DNA of 64,000 nt from Paraflavitalea devenefica (lineage in GTDB: Bacteria; Bacteroidota; Bacteroidia; Chitinophagales; Chitinophagaceae): positions 2,170,001-2,234,000 of the forward strand of contig NZ_JAARML010000001.1 in assembly GCF_011759375.1 (NCBI RefSeq). Reading direction: 5' to 3'. Positions 35,414 to 44,884 of the stretch are shown here, piece by piece. The notes below the pieces were generated by a model. The model had not been told where the DNA came from. It made no database searches and saw only the letters and a list, made by a program, of their open reading frames with translations. Every line of letters begins with the position of its first letter. Within the stretch, counting starts at the first letter, position 1. Position numbers and translations under genes: made by a program.

Positions 35414-37615
35414 TTACTTATAAGCGGCCAGTATGCTATTCTTATACTTCTTATAAAGCGCTACGGATATTGTTACCGCATTTCCTTTTACCTCATCTGT
35501 ATAATGCTCATGGCCATTCACCCATTTCCATTCCCAGTCTTTAACCATTGTTTCAAAATCGTTGGCCTCCATCCTGCCACCTGTCTTCATCTTTTCTTTT
35601 AAATAAACGAAAAACTGTTCCCACCTCGGCTTGTAAAAATGTTTTATTAGTCCGGCCCATTGCCGGTTGGAATATTCATGTAGTTCACTGTCCTTATCGC
35701 CCCACAGCGTAATGATGTTCCTGGCATTGAGCTCATACAGGTCTTTTTCTTTTGCATCAGCGCCACAGCGCCGCGCATCAGCAATCCATTTGCCCAGTAA
35801 GAAATCGGGCCGGGTTGATAGTAATATATCCATATCCTCCATCAATTCCAAAAAAGCCCTTGTATGCTTGTTATAGGATGCTGTATCGTGTTGCAGGTAA
35901 GCCAATACCCATTTTTGCTGTAAGGGAAGGGCATAATTGGCAAGCACCTGCCTGGTTACATCCACCAGGTCGTATTGAAATCCTTCACTGTGTTGCAAGG
36001 CAGGCGATGCCTGTACAAACAATTCCCAGGCTTTCATCAGGTCCACCGGGTTATAATCCAGCTTTGTCCTTACCCGGTCTGCCCATCCGTTAATGGTAGG
36101 CCTTGCCACAATAATAGATTCAGGGCCGCCTTCTCCCAGGCCTCCGCTGTAAACCGTTTGCTGCAGTATTGTCCAGGCTTTATTGATGGTGGGGTTCAAT
36201 GTTCCATAACGTTGTAAAGTATGTTGAGGCAACCAGGCTGCTAGATCAATAGCACTGTCGCGCCATACATTTTCCAGCATTAACTGGTACAAGGCGGGGT
36301 TCTGGGCTATTCCTTCAGGCGTTAACCCGATACCTGCCATTTTACCGGAGGCAGGGTCATGTAAAGCGGCAGCAGGATCATGGGCTACATTACGCATCCT
36401 TCCCCACAAAGCGACATTGCCGCCAAAATTGTGCAGCATATTCCATATCCAGGGTTTGCCATAATAAGCCTGTGTGCGGTTCCACAGCGGATGGCTTTCG
36501 CTGTACAGGTCAAGCATGATCATGTGATCATCCGGAACGGCATTGAGTAATGCCTGTATCTGCGGCTGCTTCCAGAAAGATGCCTGGTAATGGAACATCC
36601 AGCCCTGCATGATCCATACAGCTTTGGGATCTGCTGCTGCCATTGATTCAAATACCTTCTTACTGATGTCATTCAGGTAGGTGGAATCGTTGGAAGGTGG
36701 CAGGTTTTCATTGAACGTATCAGCCGAATAATAATGATCTGTACCATACACTGCGGTTTGCTCTTCAATAAACTTTTTCCCGATCGTTTCAAACAGCGGA
36801 TCTGCAGGGTCCAGTATATACACATCGGGAAAGCCTGCTCCCCAGTTCGTTTTCTTTAGTTTGGCTGCAGGAAACCTGTCTTTGAACGAAGGCGGCACAT
36901 GTCCGGTAAAAGCAGGCAATACCGGTTTCATGCCCATGGCCCTTTCTGCAGCAAGGATTTTCTTTTGCAGCTCCCGGTGCGTATCCATCCAATGTTGGGG
37001 CAAGGGACCGCCCCAGGCATCAATATTACCCATCCAGAACCAGGAGAAATAAGCCGGCCCACTGAAAAACCGGTTCAGGTCATCATGGGTAAACCCCATC
37101 GAGGTATATACCCGCTGCCAGATAGCTTCCTCTCCTGTTATGGCCAGTGGCATGTTAATGCCATTCAAGGCCATCCAGTCAATTTCCTGCTGCCAGCGCT
37201 CCCAGTTCCACCACGACATGGAATAGTTAAACGTGCAGTAGTTAAGATAATACCGGTACTGGTACGGTGTGGTCTTTCTGATCTTTCTTTTCGTGGATGG
37301 TAATACCGCCGGCAGTTGCAGGTTGTTGCCATTCCAGGAAATACTGCTGTGACAAAAATGCTTCAGGTAATAATTAAGCGCAGAAGCTATGCTAAGGCCA
37401 TTGTTACCGCGCAGTAGGATCTTGCCGGCCACACTTTCAATTTCAAATACATCCTTACCTGCTTCGGGCGCTATGTAAGCTACCCGGAAAAAAGAATCTT
37501 TGTCTTTTACGATCCTTGTAATAAAGGAGGTCACAGCTTCCTCGTCAAGTTGGGAAAACGAGGGGTTGTGCATGAACAGGACGACGCCTATTAAAAGAAA
37601 CGCTGGTGCTTTCAT
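35414..37615 (-). CDS. GH89 alpha-N-acetylglucosaminidase (NAGLU homologue)
   Basis: A 733-residue secreted enzyme removing terminal alpha-N-acetylglucosamine, as in heparan sulfate or gastric mucin-type glycans. It has a signal peptide (ends NPSFSQ), a small N-terminal alpha/beta domain (to about 110), and the barrel with NAGLU hallmarks YYLNYCTFNYSMSWWNWERWQQEIDWMALNGINMPLA. The catalytic pair matches that of the human enzyme: E303 in SADTFNENLPPS and E434 in GLTPEGIAQN, with WNMLHNFGGNVALWG between. A helical C-terminal domain completes it. The length is right for the family and nothing is missing. A hairpin lies upstream between SusD and this gene, so expression may be partly uncoupled from SusC/D. 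Confidence 0.93.
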   Translation of the reverse strand: MKAPAFLLIGVVLFMHNPSFSQLDEEAVTSFITRIVKDKDSFFRVAYIAPEAGKDVFEIESVAGKILLRGNNGLSIASALNYYLKHFCHSSISWNGNNLQLPAVLPSTKRKIRKTTPYQYRYYLNYCTFNYSMSWWNWERWQQEIDWMALNGINMPLAITGEEAIWQRVYTSMGFTHDDLNRFFSGPAYFSWFWMGNIDAWGGPLPQHWMDTHRELQKKILAAERAMGMKPVLPAFTGHVPPSFKDRFPAAKLKKTNWGAGFPDVYILDPADPLFETIGKKFIEEQTAVYGTDHYYSADTFNENLPPSNDSTYLNDISKKVFESMAAADPKAVWIMQGWMFHYQASFWKQPQIQALLNAVPDDHMIMLDLYSESHPLWNRTQAYYGKPWIWNMLHNFGGNVALWGRMRNVAHDPAAALHDPASGKMAGIGLTPEGIAQNPALYQLMLENVWRDSAIDLAAWLPQHTLQRYGTLNPTINKAWTILQQTVYSGGLGEGGPESIIVARPTINGWADRVRTKLDYNPVDLMKAWELFVQASPALQHSEGFQYDLVDVTRQVLANYALPLQQKWVLAYLQHDTASYNKHTRAFLELMEDMDILLSTRPDFLLGKWIADARRCGADAKEKDLYELNARNIITLWGDKDSELHEYSNRQWAGLIKHFYKPRWEQFFVYLKEKMKTGGRMEANDFETMVKDWEWKWVNGHEHYTDEVKGNAVTISVALYKKYKNSILAAYK

Positions 37616-37629
37616 ATTTTGCTTTTGGC

Positions 37630-37667
37630 AAAAGACCCGTAAAGCAGGTGCTTTACAGGTCTTTTTT
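37630..37667. terminator. Hairpin between SusD and GH89 of locus 2 (terminator or attenuator)
   Basis: Nested stem AAAAGACC (37630-37637) with GGTCTTTT (37658-37665), then TAAAGC with GCTTTA, and an AGGT loop; one mismatch. On the plus strand a T6 tract follows; on the minus (coding) strand the stem ends in a weaker TTTT. It lies about 70 nt after the SusD stop and 15 nt before the GH89 start, a position suited to lowering enzyme expression relative to SusC/D. Confidence 0.65.
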
Positions 37668-37733
37668 GCTTTTTGTAGATCGGTCCGTAGCGACCCGGAC
37701 CTTATATGCCAACTACTGCTACGTTGGTAAGGT

Positions 37734-39287
37734 TTAATAGTTGGAGTTCTGTTTCAGCACCCCTTTACTTTGGTCAATGACTATTTGCGGAATAGGCATG
37801 TAATAATTTTTAGGCCGGGCAAAGGTGCGTGCGGGCACCACCACAGCTCCGTTATACGGTGGCAACGGAGAAGCTTTCTTGGGCTTATTAAAGATGGTAT
37901 CAACATTGATAATTTTGGCTTTATCCCATCTCAGCAGGTCAAAGAACCGGATATTTTCTCCGCCCAGTTCCACCCTGCGTTCATGAATAAGTGCTGGCAT
38001 CCCTGCCCCGCTGATCTCGGGCAAGCCCGCCCGCTTACGTACCGCATTGATTTCTGCATCGCCTGCACCCGCGCCGTTTAACCTGATCTTGGCTTCCGCC
38101 ACCACCAGGTAGATATCTGCCGTCCGCAGGATCGGTTGTTTTAAGTTGGCATCCAGGTTGCCCGAACCATCCGTATTATAGGCCGTATATTTTCTGATGC
38201 AGTATCCCGTTGTCAGTGAATTACTGGGCAGCATCCTGCCGGTAAACTGGCCAGTCATTCCGGAGAACATCTGGTAGGCGTCTTTACTGGTGATCTCAAT
38301 AAGTGTTGTCTGGTTTGGAATGGAATCACCGACCGATAATAAAGTTGCTTTCTTACGGATCGAGTCTTTAGGCTCAAATTCATCGGCAAAGTTTTGCGTG
38401 GGGTGATGAAATCCCCAGCCATTCCAGGCCCTTGGCGTAAAATAAACATTCATCAGGGCGTTATTGAAGTTATTCCTGTTCCAGACGGCGAACAGGATCT
38501 CTGAATTGGATTCCTGCTTGCCCAATGTAAAATTATCCGTGTACGCAGTAGACAGGGCATAATTGGCATTCTGTATTACTTTTAACCCGTACTCCCTTGC
38601 CTTGTCTGCTTTTTCCCAGAATAAGTACAGCTTGGCAAGCAAACCCCAGGCAGCGCCCTTGCTCACACGTCCTTTGTCTTCTGCACCATAGGTTTCAGGT
38701 AATAAGTCGGCTGCCTTTAACAGGTCTGCTTCTATTAGCTGCATGACGGAATCAACGGAAGACTTAGGAATATTATAATTGCCTGTCAATACGTTCTCCT
38801 CAACAATAAGCGGCACCTCACCAAAAATAAGGTTCAGTGTCCAGTAGCCATGGGCGCGCAGAAAATAAGCCTCGCCCAAAGAACGCTTCCTGATCGCCTC
38901 ATCCATCACAGGCACTTTGGGAACATAAATGATCGCATTATTGGCCCTTGCGATCTGTTCATAGGCCCAGCCCCAGGTAGGGCGCAACTGGTAAGTGTTG
39001 GACGTAGCAATGAACCGCTCAATTTCCCAGAAGTCGGAGTGGTCGCCATCCACAGAAATATCATCGGAAGCATCTTCAAATGCGTATAGATTATGACCAA
39101 CGCCTTCTTCCTGTGTCAGCACATTATAAATACCGGCTATACCCGCCAGTACATCGCTTTGGTTGCGCCAGAAATTAGAAGTGGTATAAACGCCTACCGG
39201 CTGCACATCAAGGGGCTGTTTAATACAGCCCGCAATAACGACCAGTATTGAACAAATAATGGAAACAAATAAATATCTTCTTTGCAT
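37734..39287 (-). CDS. RagB/SusD-family surface glycan-binding lipoprotein (locus 2)
   Basis: A 517-residue SusD homologue. Lipobox Cys in ILVVIAGC (about residue 21), family start KQPLDVQPVGVYTTSNFWRNQSDVLAGIAGIYN, TPR-like segment RKRSLGEAYFLRAHGYWTLNLIFGEVPLIVEE, and C-terminal IHERRVELGGENIRFFDLLRWDKA. It sits 18 nt behind the STN-SusC gene and should form the lid of that transporter. Glycan type is inferred from the following GH89 and GH92 genes (alpha-GlcNAc and alpha-mannose). Confidence 0.93.
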   Translation of the reverse strand: MQRRYLFVSIICSILVVIAGCIKQPLDVQPVGVYTTSNFWRNQSDVLAGIAGIYNVLTQEEGVGHNLYAFEDASDDISVDGDHSDFWEIERFIATSNTYQLRPTWGWAYEQIARANNAIIYVPKVPVMDEAIRKRSLGEAYFLRAHGYWTLNLIFGEVPLIVEENVLTGNYNIPKSSVDSVMQLIEADLLKAADLLPETYGAEDKGRVSKGAAWGLLAKLYLFWEKADKAREYGLKVIQNANYALSTAYTDNFTLGKQESNSEILFAVWNRNNFNNALMNVYFTPRAWNGWGFHHPTQNFADEFEPKDSIRKKATLLSVGDSIPNQTTLIEITSKDAYQMFSGMTGQFTGRMLPSNSLTTGYCIRKYTAYNTDGSGNLDANLKQPILRTADIYLVVAEAKIRLNGAGAGDAEINAVRKRAGLPEISGAGMPALIHERRVELGGENIRFFDLLRWDKAKIINVDTIFNKPKKASPLPPYNGAVVVPARTFARPKNYYMPIPQIVIDQSKGVLKQNSNY

Positions 39288-39305
39288 CGTAGTAAAATTT
39301 GTGCG

Positions 39306-42300
39306 CTAAAAATTAAAAGTTGCACCAACAGTCAGGGTACGTACCGCAGGGTATTGGGCTACATCAACCCCTCTTTGCTTATTACCATCTGTGTAACCAA
39401 GTTCCGGCGTATAGCCGCTGTAGCCTGTCAGGAAGAAAACGTTGTAACAGGTTACATACAGCCTGGTAGCGGGCATACTGGCTTTTGCAATACGCCATTC
39501 GGGGAATGTATATCCCAATGAAATATTTTTGAGCGCCAGGTAATCTCCCTTCTCTATCCACAGGTCCGATGTACGGTAATTCTGATTGGTATTGGCCCTG
39601 GTTAAACGGGGTACGCTATTGCTGGTGCCTGCTCCATGCCACCTGTTGAGTTGTTCACTGTACCAGTTAAACACCTGCGTGCCATCCAATCCGGCCATGC
39701 GGTCGGCATTATACAATTCAAACCCAAGTGCGCCGGCAAAAGAAAAAGCGAGATCAAATCCTTTAAAGCTGGCATTGCCATTAAGGCCAATCACAGCACC
39801 GGGGTTGGGATTGCCAAGATTTACCCGGTCATTGTCATTGATAATACCATCACCGTTCTGGTCTGTAAACCTTACATCGCCCGGTTTAATAGTGGCTTTA
39901 TTGGGATCATTCGCAATGCCTGGGTCTTTATCAATATCACCCTGTTCCTGGTAAAGACCGTTTGTTTTAAAACCATAATAAGAGGCAATAGGTTGTCCCT
40001 CATAAGTACGGGACGTCTCCAGGGATTGGCGTCCATATAGTATAGACCCGATATAATCTGCTTTGGTTCCGTACAGATAGGTTACTTTATTTTTTATAAA
40101 GGAAGCATTGGCCCCGATGGAATAACTGAGCTTACCCACTTTGTTCTGGTAATTCAGGTCTATTTCTATGCCCCGGTTATTAAGCTCTCCAAGATTCTGA
40201 AAGGGAATGGTTACGTTACCGGCGCCATACGACAACGACACATTGGCCCCATAGTTCTCCACCAGCGAGTACGGGATCAGCATATCCTGTGTATTCTTAT
40301 TGAACCAGGTAATAGAGCCGGTAAGATGGTTTTTCAGCAAACCAAATTCAAGGCTGAGATTGGTCATCACGGCCCTTTCCCAGGTGATATTGGGATTGGC
40401 CAGACTGATCACATAAGCGCCATCTACCACGGTGCCGTTTGTGCCGAAACTATACAGTGTATTATTACCACCGCTTCTGATAATAGCGAGGTATTGGAAG
40501 TCATTGATCTGCTGGTTACCTAATTGACCCCATCCGCCGGTCAATTTTAAACTATTGATAAAGGAAACATTATCCTTGAAAAAGTTTTCGTCCGATATAC
40601 GCCAGCCGGCTGAAAAGGCAGGAAAATACCCCCACTGTTTACCCGGCGGGAATTTGCTGGAACCATCTGCCCGCATAGTAGCGGTTAAAAGATACTTGCC
40701 TTTATAAGCATAATTGGCCCTTGCAAAATAGGATTGCAAGCCTGCATAAGGCCGGCTATTGCCGCTGCCGCCGGAAAACTGGTTGGCGCTGCTGCCATTA
40801 TCCAGTATGCGGTGATCATCTGCCGGATCGGGATAACCTCTCCGTTGGGCAAAATAAGAGCTGCCTGCATAGGTTTGGGCCGAGTAGCCGGCTGTTAAGC
40901 CCAGCCTGTGATCTTTTTTGAACAGCGTATTATAGGTAAGGAATATTTCCTGCAGCCAGGAGGTGGACTTTGCACTTGTTTGCGTTAAGGTAGCCAACTG
41001 GTTCACCCGCGTTTGATCGGGTGTGGCGATCTCAAAATTGTATTCATCACTGACCGTCTGGTCAAAACCATAATTCACCTTCAGGGTAAGCCCTTTGATA
41101 ATATCCACTTCGGCAAAAGCACTGGCCAGTACACGGCGGCCTTCTTTGTTTTTATCTGTTGTTGCCGCTGTGAATACGGGATTATTGATATCGCCCAGTT
41201 CATTATCGGCTTTTGAGCTTCCCCAGGAGCCGTCATCATCACGAACAGGGATAGCAGGATTAAAACGCAGGGCGCTCCATACCAGGCCCGTCTGTGTCGA
41301 CCGGGTATCCAGTGCATTGCCATTGGTATAGGCATACAGGAAATTTTCACCTACCCTGATCCTGCTCCCCAGTTTATGTTCAGAATTGAATGATCCGCTT
41401 ACTCTTTTAAAGAAAGAGTTTACAATAATTCCCTTATCATCAAAATAATTGGCCGAAACACTATACTTCGACTTAGCATTGCCCCCTCTTATTGCCACAT
41501 CGATATTATTTGTTTTGCCTGTGTTGAAAAGCGCCCGCTGCCAGTCGGTCCGCTGGGTGGCATAATAAGTGTCATTCCATACAGCAGGAACAGGCGAGCC
41601 GTCATTGCTAAAGGCTTCTTTTTTCAATGTTACCAGGTCGGGCGCTGTCAGCAGGTCCAGGTATTTCATCACCTGCGAAGAGCCGGTATAAACATTGACG
41701 GTTGTTTGCATCTTCTCTTCATAGTTGCCCTTTTTAGTGGTAACCAACACTACGCCATTGGCAGCCCGGGTACCATAAATAGCGGAAGAAGAAGCATCTT
41801 TTAAAATTTCTATGGAGGCAATATCATTGGGATTAACATCATTCAGATTGGTGGCAGGTACGCCATCAATCACGATCAGTGGGTCAGAATTATTAATGGT
41901 GCCGGTGCCCCGTACCCGGATGGTATAAGCTGCACCCGGTGCGCCGTCACTGCGTACAATATCAACCCCGGATGCCCGGCCCTGCAAAGCCTGTGCAGCA
42001 TTGCTGACGGGCAGGTTTTTAAAATCATCTCCTTTTACGGTAGTGATGTTGCCGGTAACATCCCTTTTTCTTTGCGTGCCATAACCTACTACTACCAGGT
42101 CGCCAAGCGCTGTAGTGGCCAGTTGAAGGGTAATGGTAACAGGAGGGGTACTGTTATTGACTGTAATACTTTTTCGTGCAGTGGCATAGCCTACAAACGA
42201 GATCTCCAGTTCATATACGCCATCCGGAACCTCTAAAGCAAATTTTCCTTCCTTATCGGTGGCTGTGCCAATAGATAACCTGGGTATGCTTACCGTGGCG

Positions 42301-42752
42301 CCCTCTATGGGTTTATTGTTTTCATCCTGCACGGTGCCTGTAACACGAAGTGGCAATGGTGGCGGACCGGGTAGGGCAACTGTAAGGCGGGGAGTTTCTT
42401 TTACCACAATCACCTTATTCTGTATCACGAAAGAAAGTGGTTGGTCTTTGAAGCATAGGTTCAGTACTTCTTCCACCGAAGCATTCCTTACCCGGATACT
42501 TACTTTTTTAGCCCCGGCGAGCATGTGACTATTAAAGATGAAACTATAACCCGCCTGTTGTTGTATGGCTTCAAATACCTGTTCCAGGGTAGCATTATCC
42601 CTGGAGAAGGTTATTTTTTGAGAAAGCCCGGTGGCGCTCACATGTAAAGCAGCAGTTAGCAATAAAATAGCAGTCAATTTCATAATCAACAGCATTTTAA
42701 AAGGCACAAGCCTTCGTTCATAAGCGGCTTTGCCTGGTACAAGCAAATTCAT
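39306..42752 (-). CDS. SusC/RagA TonB-dependent transporter with N-terminal STN signalling domain (locus 2)
   Basis: Outer-membrane glycan importer that also signals. The signal peptide (MKLTAILLLTAALHVSATGLSQ) is followed by an STN domain (KITFSRDNATLEQVFEAIQQQAGYSFIFNSHMLAGAKKVSIRVRNASVEEVLNLCF), the part that contacts the FecR anti-sigma factor in such systems. Then come a carboxypeptidase-regulatory-like domain (VTGTVQDENNKPIEGATVSIP), plug (DVNPNDIASIEILKDASSSAIYGTRAANGVVLVTTKKG), and barrel with a C-terminal aromatic strand (GATFNF). The listed start gives a 23-residue leader (MNLLVPGKAAYERRLVPFK and on) before the standard signal. ATG 42695 or 42683 may be the true start, since the signal peptide proper begins at 42683. 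FecR and sigma genes lie directly upstream. Confidence 0.93.
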   Translation of the reverse strand: MNLLVPGKAAYERRLVPFKMLLIMKLTAILLLTAALHVSATGLSQKITFSRDNATLEQVFEAIQQQAGYSFIFNSHMLAGAKKVSIRVRNASVEEVLNLCFKDQPLSFVIQNKVIVVKETPRLTVALPGPPPLPLRVTGTVQDENNKPIEGATVSIPRLSIGTATDKEGKFALEVPDGVYELEISFVGYATARKSITVNNSTPPVTITLQLATTALGDLVVVGYGTQRKRDVTGNITTVKGDDFKNLPVSNAAQALQGRASGVDIVRSDGAPGAAYTIRVRGTGTINNSDPLIVIDGVPATNLNDVNPNDIASIEILKDASSSAIYGTRAANGVVLVTTKKGNYEEKMQTTVNVYTGSSQVMKYLDLLTAPDLVTLKKEAFSNDGSPVPAVWNDTYYATQRTDWQRALFNTGKTNNIDVAIRGGNAKSKYSVSANYFDDKGIIVNSFFKRVSGSFNSEHKLGSRIRVGENFLYAYTNGNALDTRSTQTGLVWSALRFNPAIPVRDDDGSWGSSKADNELGDINNPVFTAATTDKNKEGRRVLASAFAEVDIIKGLTLKVNYGFDQTVSDEYNFEIATPDQTRVNQLATLTQTSAKSTSWLQEIFLTYNTLFKKDHRLGLTAGYSAQTYAGSSYFAQRRGYPDPADDHRILDNGSSANQFSGGSGNSRPYAGLQSYFARANYAYKGKYLLTATMRADGSSKFPPGKQWGYFPAFSAGWRISDENFFKDNVSFINSLKLTGGWGQLGNQQINDFQYLAIIRSGGNNTLYSFGTNGTVVDGAYVISLANPNITWERAVMTNLSLEFGLLKNHLTGSITWFNKNTQDMLIPYSLVENYGANVSLSYGAGNVTIPFQNLGELNNRGIEIDLNYQNKVGKLSYSIGANASFIKNKVTYLYGTKADYIGSILYGRQSLETSRTYEGQPIASYYGFKTNGLYQEQGDIDKDPGIANDPNKATIKPGDVRFTDQNGDGIINDNDRVNLGNPNPGAVIGLNGNASFKGFDLAFSFAGALGFELYNADRMAGLDGTQVFNWYSEQLNRWHGAGTSNSVPRLTRANTNQNYRTSDLWIEKGDYLALKNISLGYTFPEWRIAKASMPATRLYVTCYNVFFLTGYSGYTPELGYTDGNKQRGVDVAQYPAVRTLTVGATFNF

Positions 42753-42823
42753 ACTTTTGTTACGTTTTGGTTTAACAATACAGTGTCATTTAGCTGTGGC
42801 CTGATTGGAGAGCCTGACATTCC

Positions 42824-42857
42824 ACCGGGAGCGGCTCCAACGTTCCCGGTTTTTTTT
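42824..42857 (+). terminator. Hairpin with T-tract on the plus strand, between FecR and SusC genes
   Basis: ACCGGGA (42824-42830) pairs with TCCCGGT (42844-42850), followed by a run of T on the plus strand. An inner GGAGC-G-GCTCC dyad lies in the loop. The genes here run on the minus strand, so the intrinsic-terminator orientation is antisense to them. Confidence 0.45.
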
Positions 42858-42928
42858 CAGGCAATCCCCGGATTACGGTTCTTGCATATAGCAGCTATTT
42901 TTATGTTTTACAATACTTTGATCGGTTG

Positions 42929-44146
42929 TTAGGGTAATACAATGATCTTCTTTCCCTGTACCCGGAAATGCACAGTTCCTGTCAGCTCCAGTAATTGTAA
43001 TACGGATGACAGGTTTTCCGACCGCGCTACGATCCCCGTGTACACCTGGTCTCTGCGTTTTGTCTGGTATTCCACTTCCACATCATACCATCTTTCCACC
43101 TGGCGCATCAGTTCCTTAATGTCGGTGTCCTTAAAGCGGAAAAGCCCATTCTTCCAGGCAATCACCTGGTCCAGGTTAACATTATTAACGACTGATATTT
43201 TATCATTGTCCATCTGTGCCTGCTGGCCCGGCTTCAAAGTGACTGCTGGTCGCTGCTGGCCGGATGCGGGCTGTTGATTGCTGACCCTTACGCTCCCTTC
43301 CAGTAAAGTAGTTTTAGTGCTTTCCTCATTGGGATAAGCCATTATATTGAAATGGGTGCCTGTTACTTCCACTTCGGTCCCTTCCAGCCTCCCTGGTTGG
43401 GGGGGAACAAATACCTTAAAGGGCACTTGTTTATTCCTGGCTACTTCAAAGTAGGCTTCCCCGGTAAGTTCTATGCGGCGTTCTTGGCCGGTGAAAGCTG
43501 TTGGGAAACGCAGGGAAGAAGAAGCATTCAGCCACACTGCGCTCCCATCAGGCAACACTACATGGTATTGGCCGCCACGTGGGGTAGCAATGGTATTGTA
43601 GCCAACTGTTCCCGGCAACTGTCCCTGAGTGCCCGGCTTATAGGCCAACTGCCCGTTATCCAGCTTCACCACTATGATATTGCCCTGCTGCGCCAATAAG
43701 CCGTTCTGTATACTGTCCAGCACAATGGTGGAGCCATCTGCCAGCGTTAACAGGGCTTTGTTGCCACCCGGGGCAACATCCTGCTGCGGGTCACTCTTTT
43801 CCGTCACCGGCTCGCCGGCCCGCTCTTTTTTTCCGGAAAAGAAATAAAAGCCTGCAGCAACAATCACCAGGATGGCGGCAGCAATGCTCACCCATTGCAT
43901 CGTGCGTACCCGTTTTGGCCGATGCGTGGCTGCGGCCGTGCTGATAGCCATCCACATTTCATCCCACTTATGTTGCGGCAGGCTGATTCCTGGGTCATTG
44001 TCCGTTCCTTCCTTTACAATCAGGTTTCGTAGCACATCCTCATGCTCCACTGATTTCAGTAGCTCAAATAATTCTTCCACTTCATTTTGTGACGCCCTGC
44101 CTGCTGCGTATTCCTGCAACAGGTAGCTTATTCTGCCTTTATCCAT
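42929..44146 (-). CDS. FecR-family anti-sigma factor
   Basis: A 405-residue single-pass inner-membrane regulator. The cytoplasmic N-terminus (about 1-82, MDKGRISYLLQEYAAGRASQNEVEELFELL) should hold the ECF sigma factor. A TM segment follows (WVSIAAAILVIVAAGFYFF, about 85-103). The periplasmic part has the FecR domain (TPRGGQYHVVLPDGSAVWLNASSSLRFPTAFTGQERRIELTGEAYFEV) and a DUF4974/STN-like C-terminus (DLDQVIAWKNGLFRFKDTDIKELMRQVERWYDVEVEY). It senses the loaded STN-SusC encoded downstream. It lies 115 nt behind the sigma gene and ahead of SusC, the standard order. Confidence 0.93.
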   Translation of the reverse strand: MDKGRISYLLQEYAAGRASQNEVEELFELLKSVEHEDVLRNLIVKEGTDNDPGISLPQHKWDEMWMAISTAAATHRPKRVRTMQWVSIAAAILVIVAAGFYFFSGKKERAGEPVTEKSDPQQDVAPGGNKALLTLADGSTIVLDSIQNGLLAQQGNIIVVKLDNGQLAYKPGTQGQLPGTVGYNTIATPRGGQYHVVLPDGSAVWLNASSSLRFPTAFTGQERRIELTGEAYFEVARNKQVPFKVFVPPQPGRLEGTEVEVTGTHFNIMAYPNEESTKTTLLEGSVRVSNQQPASGQQRPAVTLKPGQQAQMDNDKISVVNNVNLDQVIAWKNGLFRFKDTDIKELMRQVERWYDVEVEYQTKRRDQVYTGIVARSENLSSVLQLLELTGTVHFRVQGKKIIVLP

Positions 44147-44261
44147 AGCTTGTAAATAGTATCAACGGCCTGTAAACCCAGGATGGTCGAAAACCCCTAT
44201 TAACATAGAGTCACCCCGGGCAAAAACGGATGAGCCAACAGGGAAATATTTTTGAGAATTA

Positions 44262-44855
44262 TTACCGGAACAGGGAAATGAGCAACCCGGCAAGCGCCAG
44301 GGCGTTTTCTTTTACATAATTGCGGATGAACTTGATTGCCTGCATCAGGTGACTTTTCACCGTGTGGGGAGAAAGGTCAAGGGCTTCTGCGATCTCTTCA
44401 TAGCTTTTCCCGTGGTTGCGGTTCAGGTCGTATATGAGCTTTTTTTGAGGTGGTAACTGCGCAATAGCATGGTTGATGAACTTCCGGCTGTCATCCGCAT
44501 AAATGGTTTCCTCTGTTTCGTTGCTGTAATGCTTCTTATTGCGTAAAAACAACCGGATGATCCGTGACTGGTTGGCATCCTTTTTCAAATGCCTGCTTAT
44601 CTTATGGGCAACAATGGTATAAATATAGGCCCCGGGCTCTTTTACAGCGGGTAATTGCGCCCTGCTGGTCCAGATGCTGATAAACACATCCTGGGTAATC
44701 TCCTCTGCTGCATAGGCCGATTTGGTCCACTTAAAGGCAATGGCATACAGCTTCGACCGGTGCTGTTCAAACAGTACCTTAAAAGCAGCCTCATCTCCTG
44801 CCGCAATGGCGGCAAAAAGCGCCTTGTGATCAGTATGGTTAGCCGGATACCCCAT
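44262..44855 (-). CDS. ECF RNA polymerase sigma factor (RpoE-like, SusC-linked)
   Basis: A 197-residue sigma-70 family factor with region 2 (FKVLFEQHRSKLYAIAFKWTKSAYAAEEITQDVFISIW, about 19-56) and region 4 HTH (QLPPQKKLIYDLNRNHGKSYEEIAEALDLSPHTVKSHLMQAIKFIRNYV, about 133-181). Regions 1.1 and 3 are absent, as in ECF factors. The C-terminus carries a hydrophobic tail (ALALAGLLISLFR) that is common in this Bacteroidota subgroup. It pairs with FecR at 42929-44146 and should drive the SusC/D/GH89/NAT/GH92 genes. It lies only 29 nt behind a large FG-GAP lipoprotein gene, so it may be cotranscribed with that gene. Confidence 0.93.
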   Translation of the reverse strand: MGYPANHTDHKALFAAIAAGDEAAFKVLFEQHRSKLYAIAFKWTKSAYAAEEITQDVFISIWTSRAQLPAVKEPGAYIYTIVAHKISRHLKKDANQSRIIRLFLRNKKHYSNETEETIYADDSRKFINHAIAQLPPQKKLIYDLNRNHGKSYEEIAEALDLSPHTVKSHLMQAIKFIRNYVKENALALAGLLISLFR

Positions 44856-44884
44856 TATATTTTAAAACACACTTCTTGTATTGC

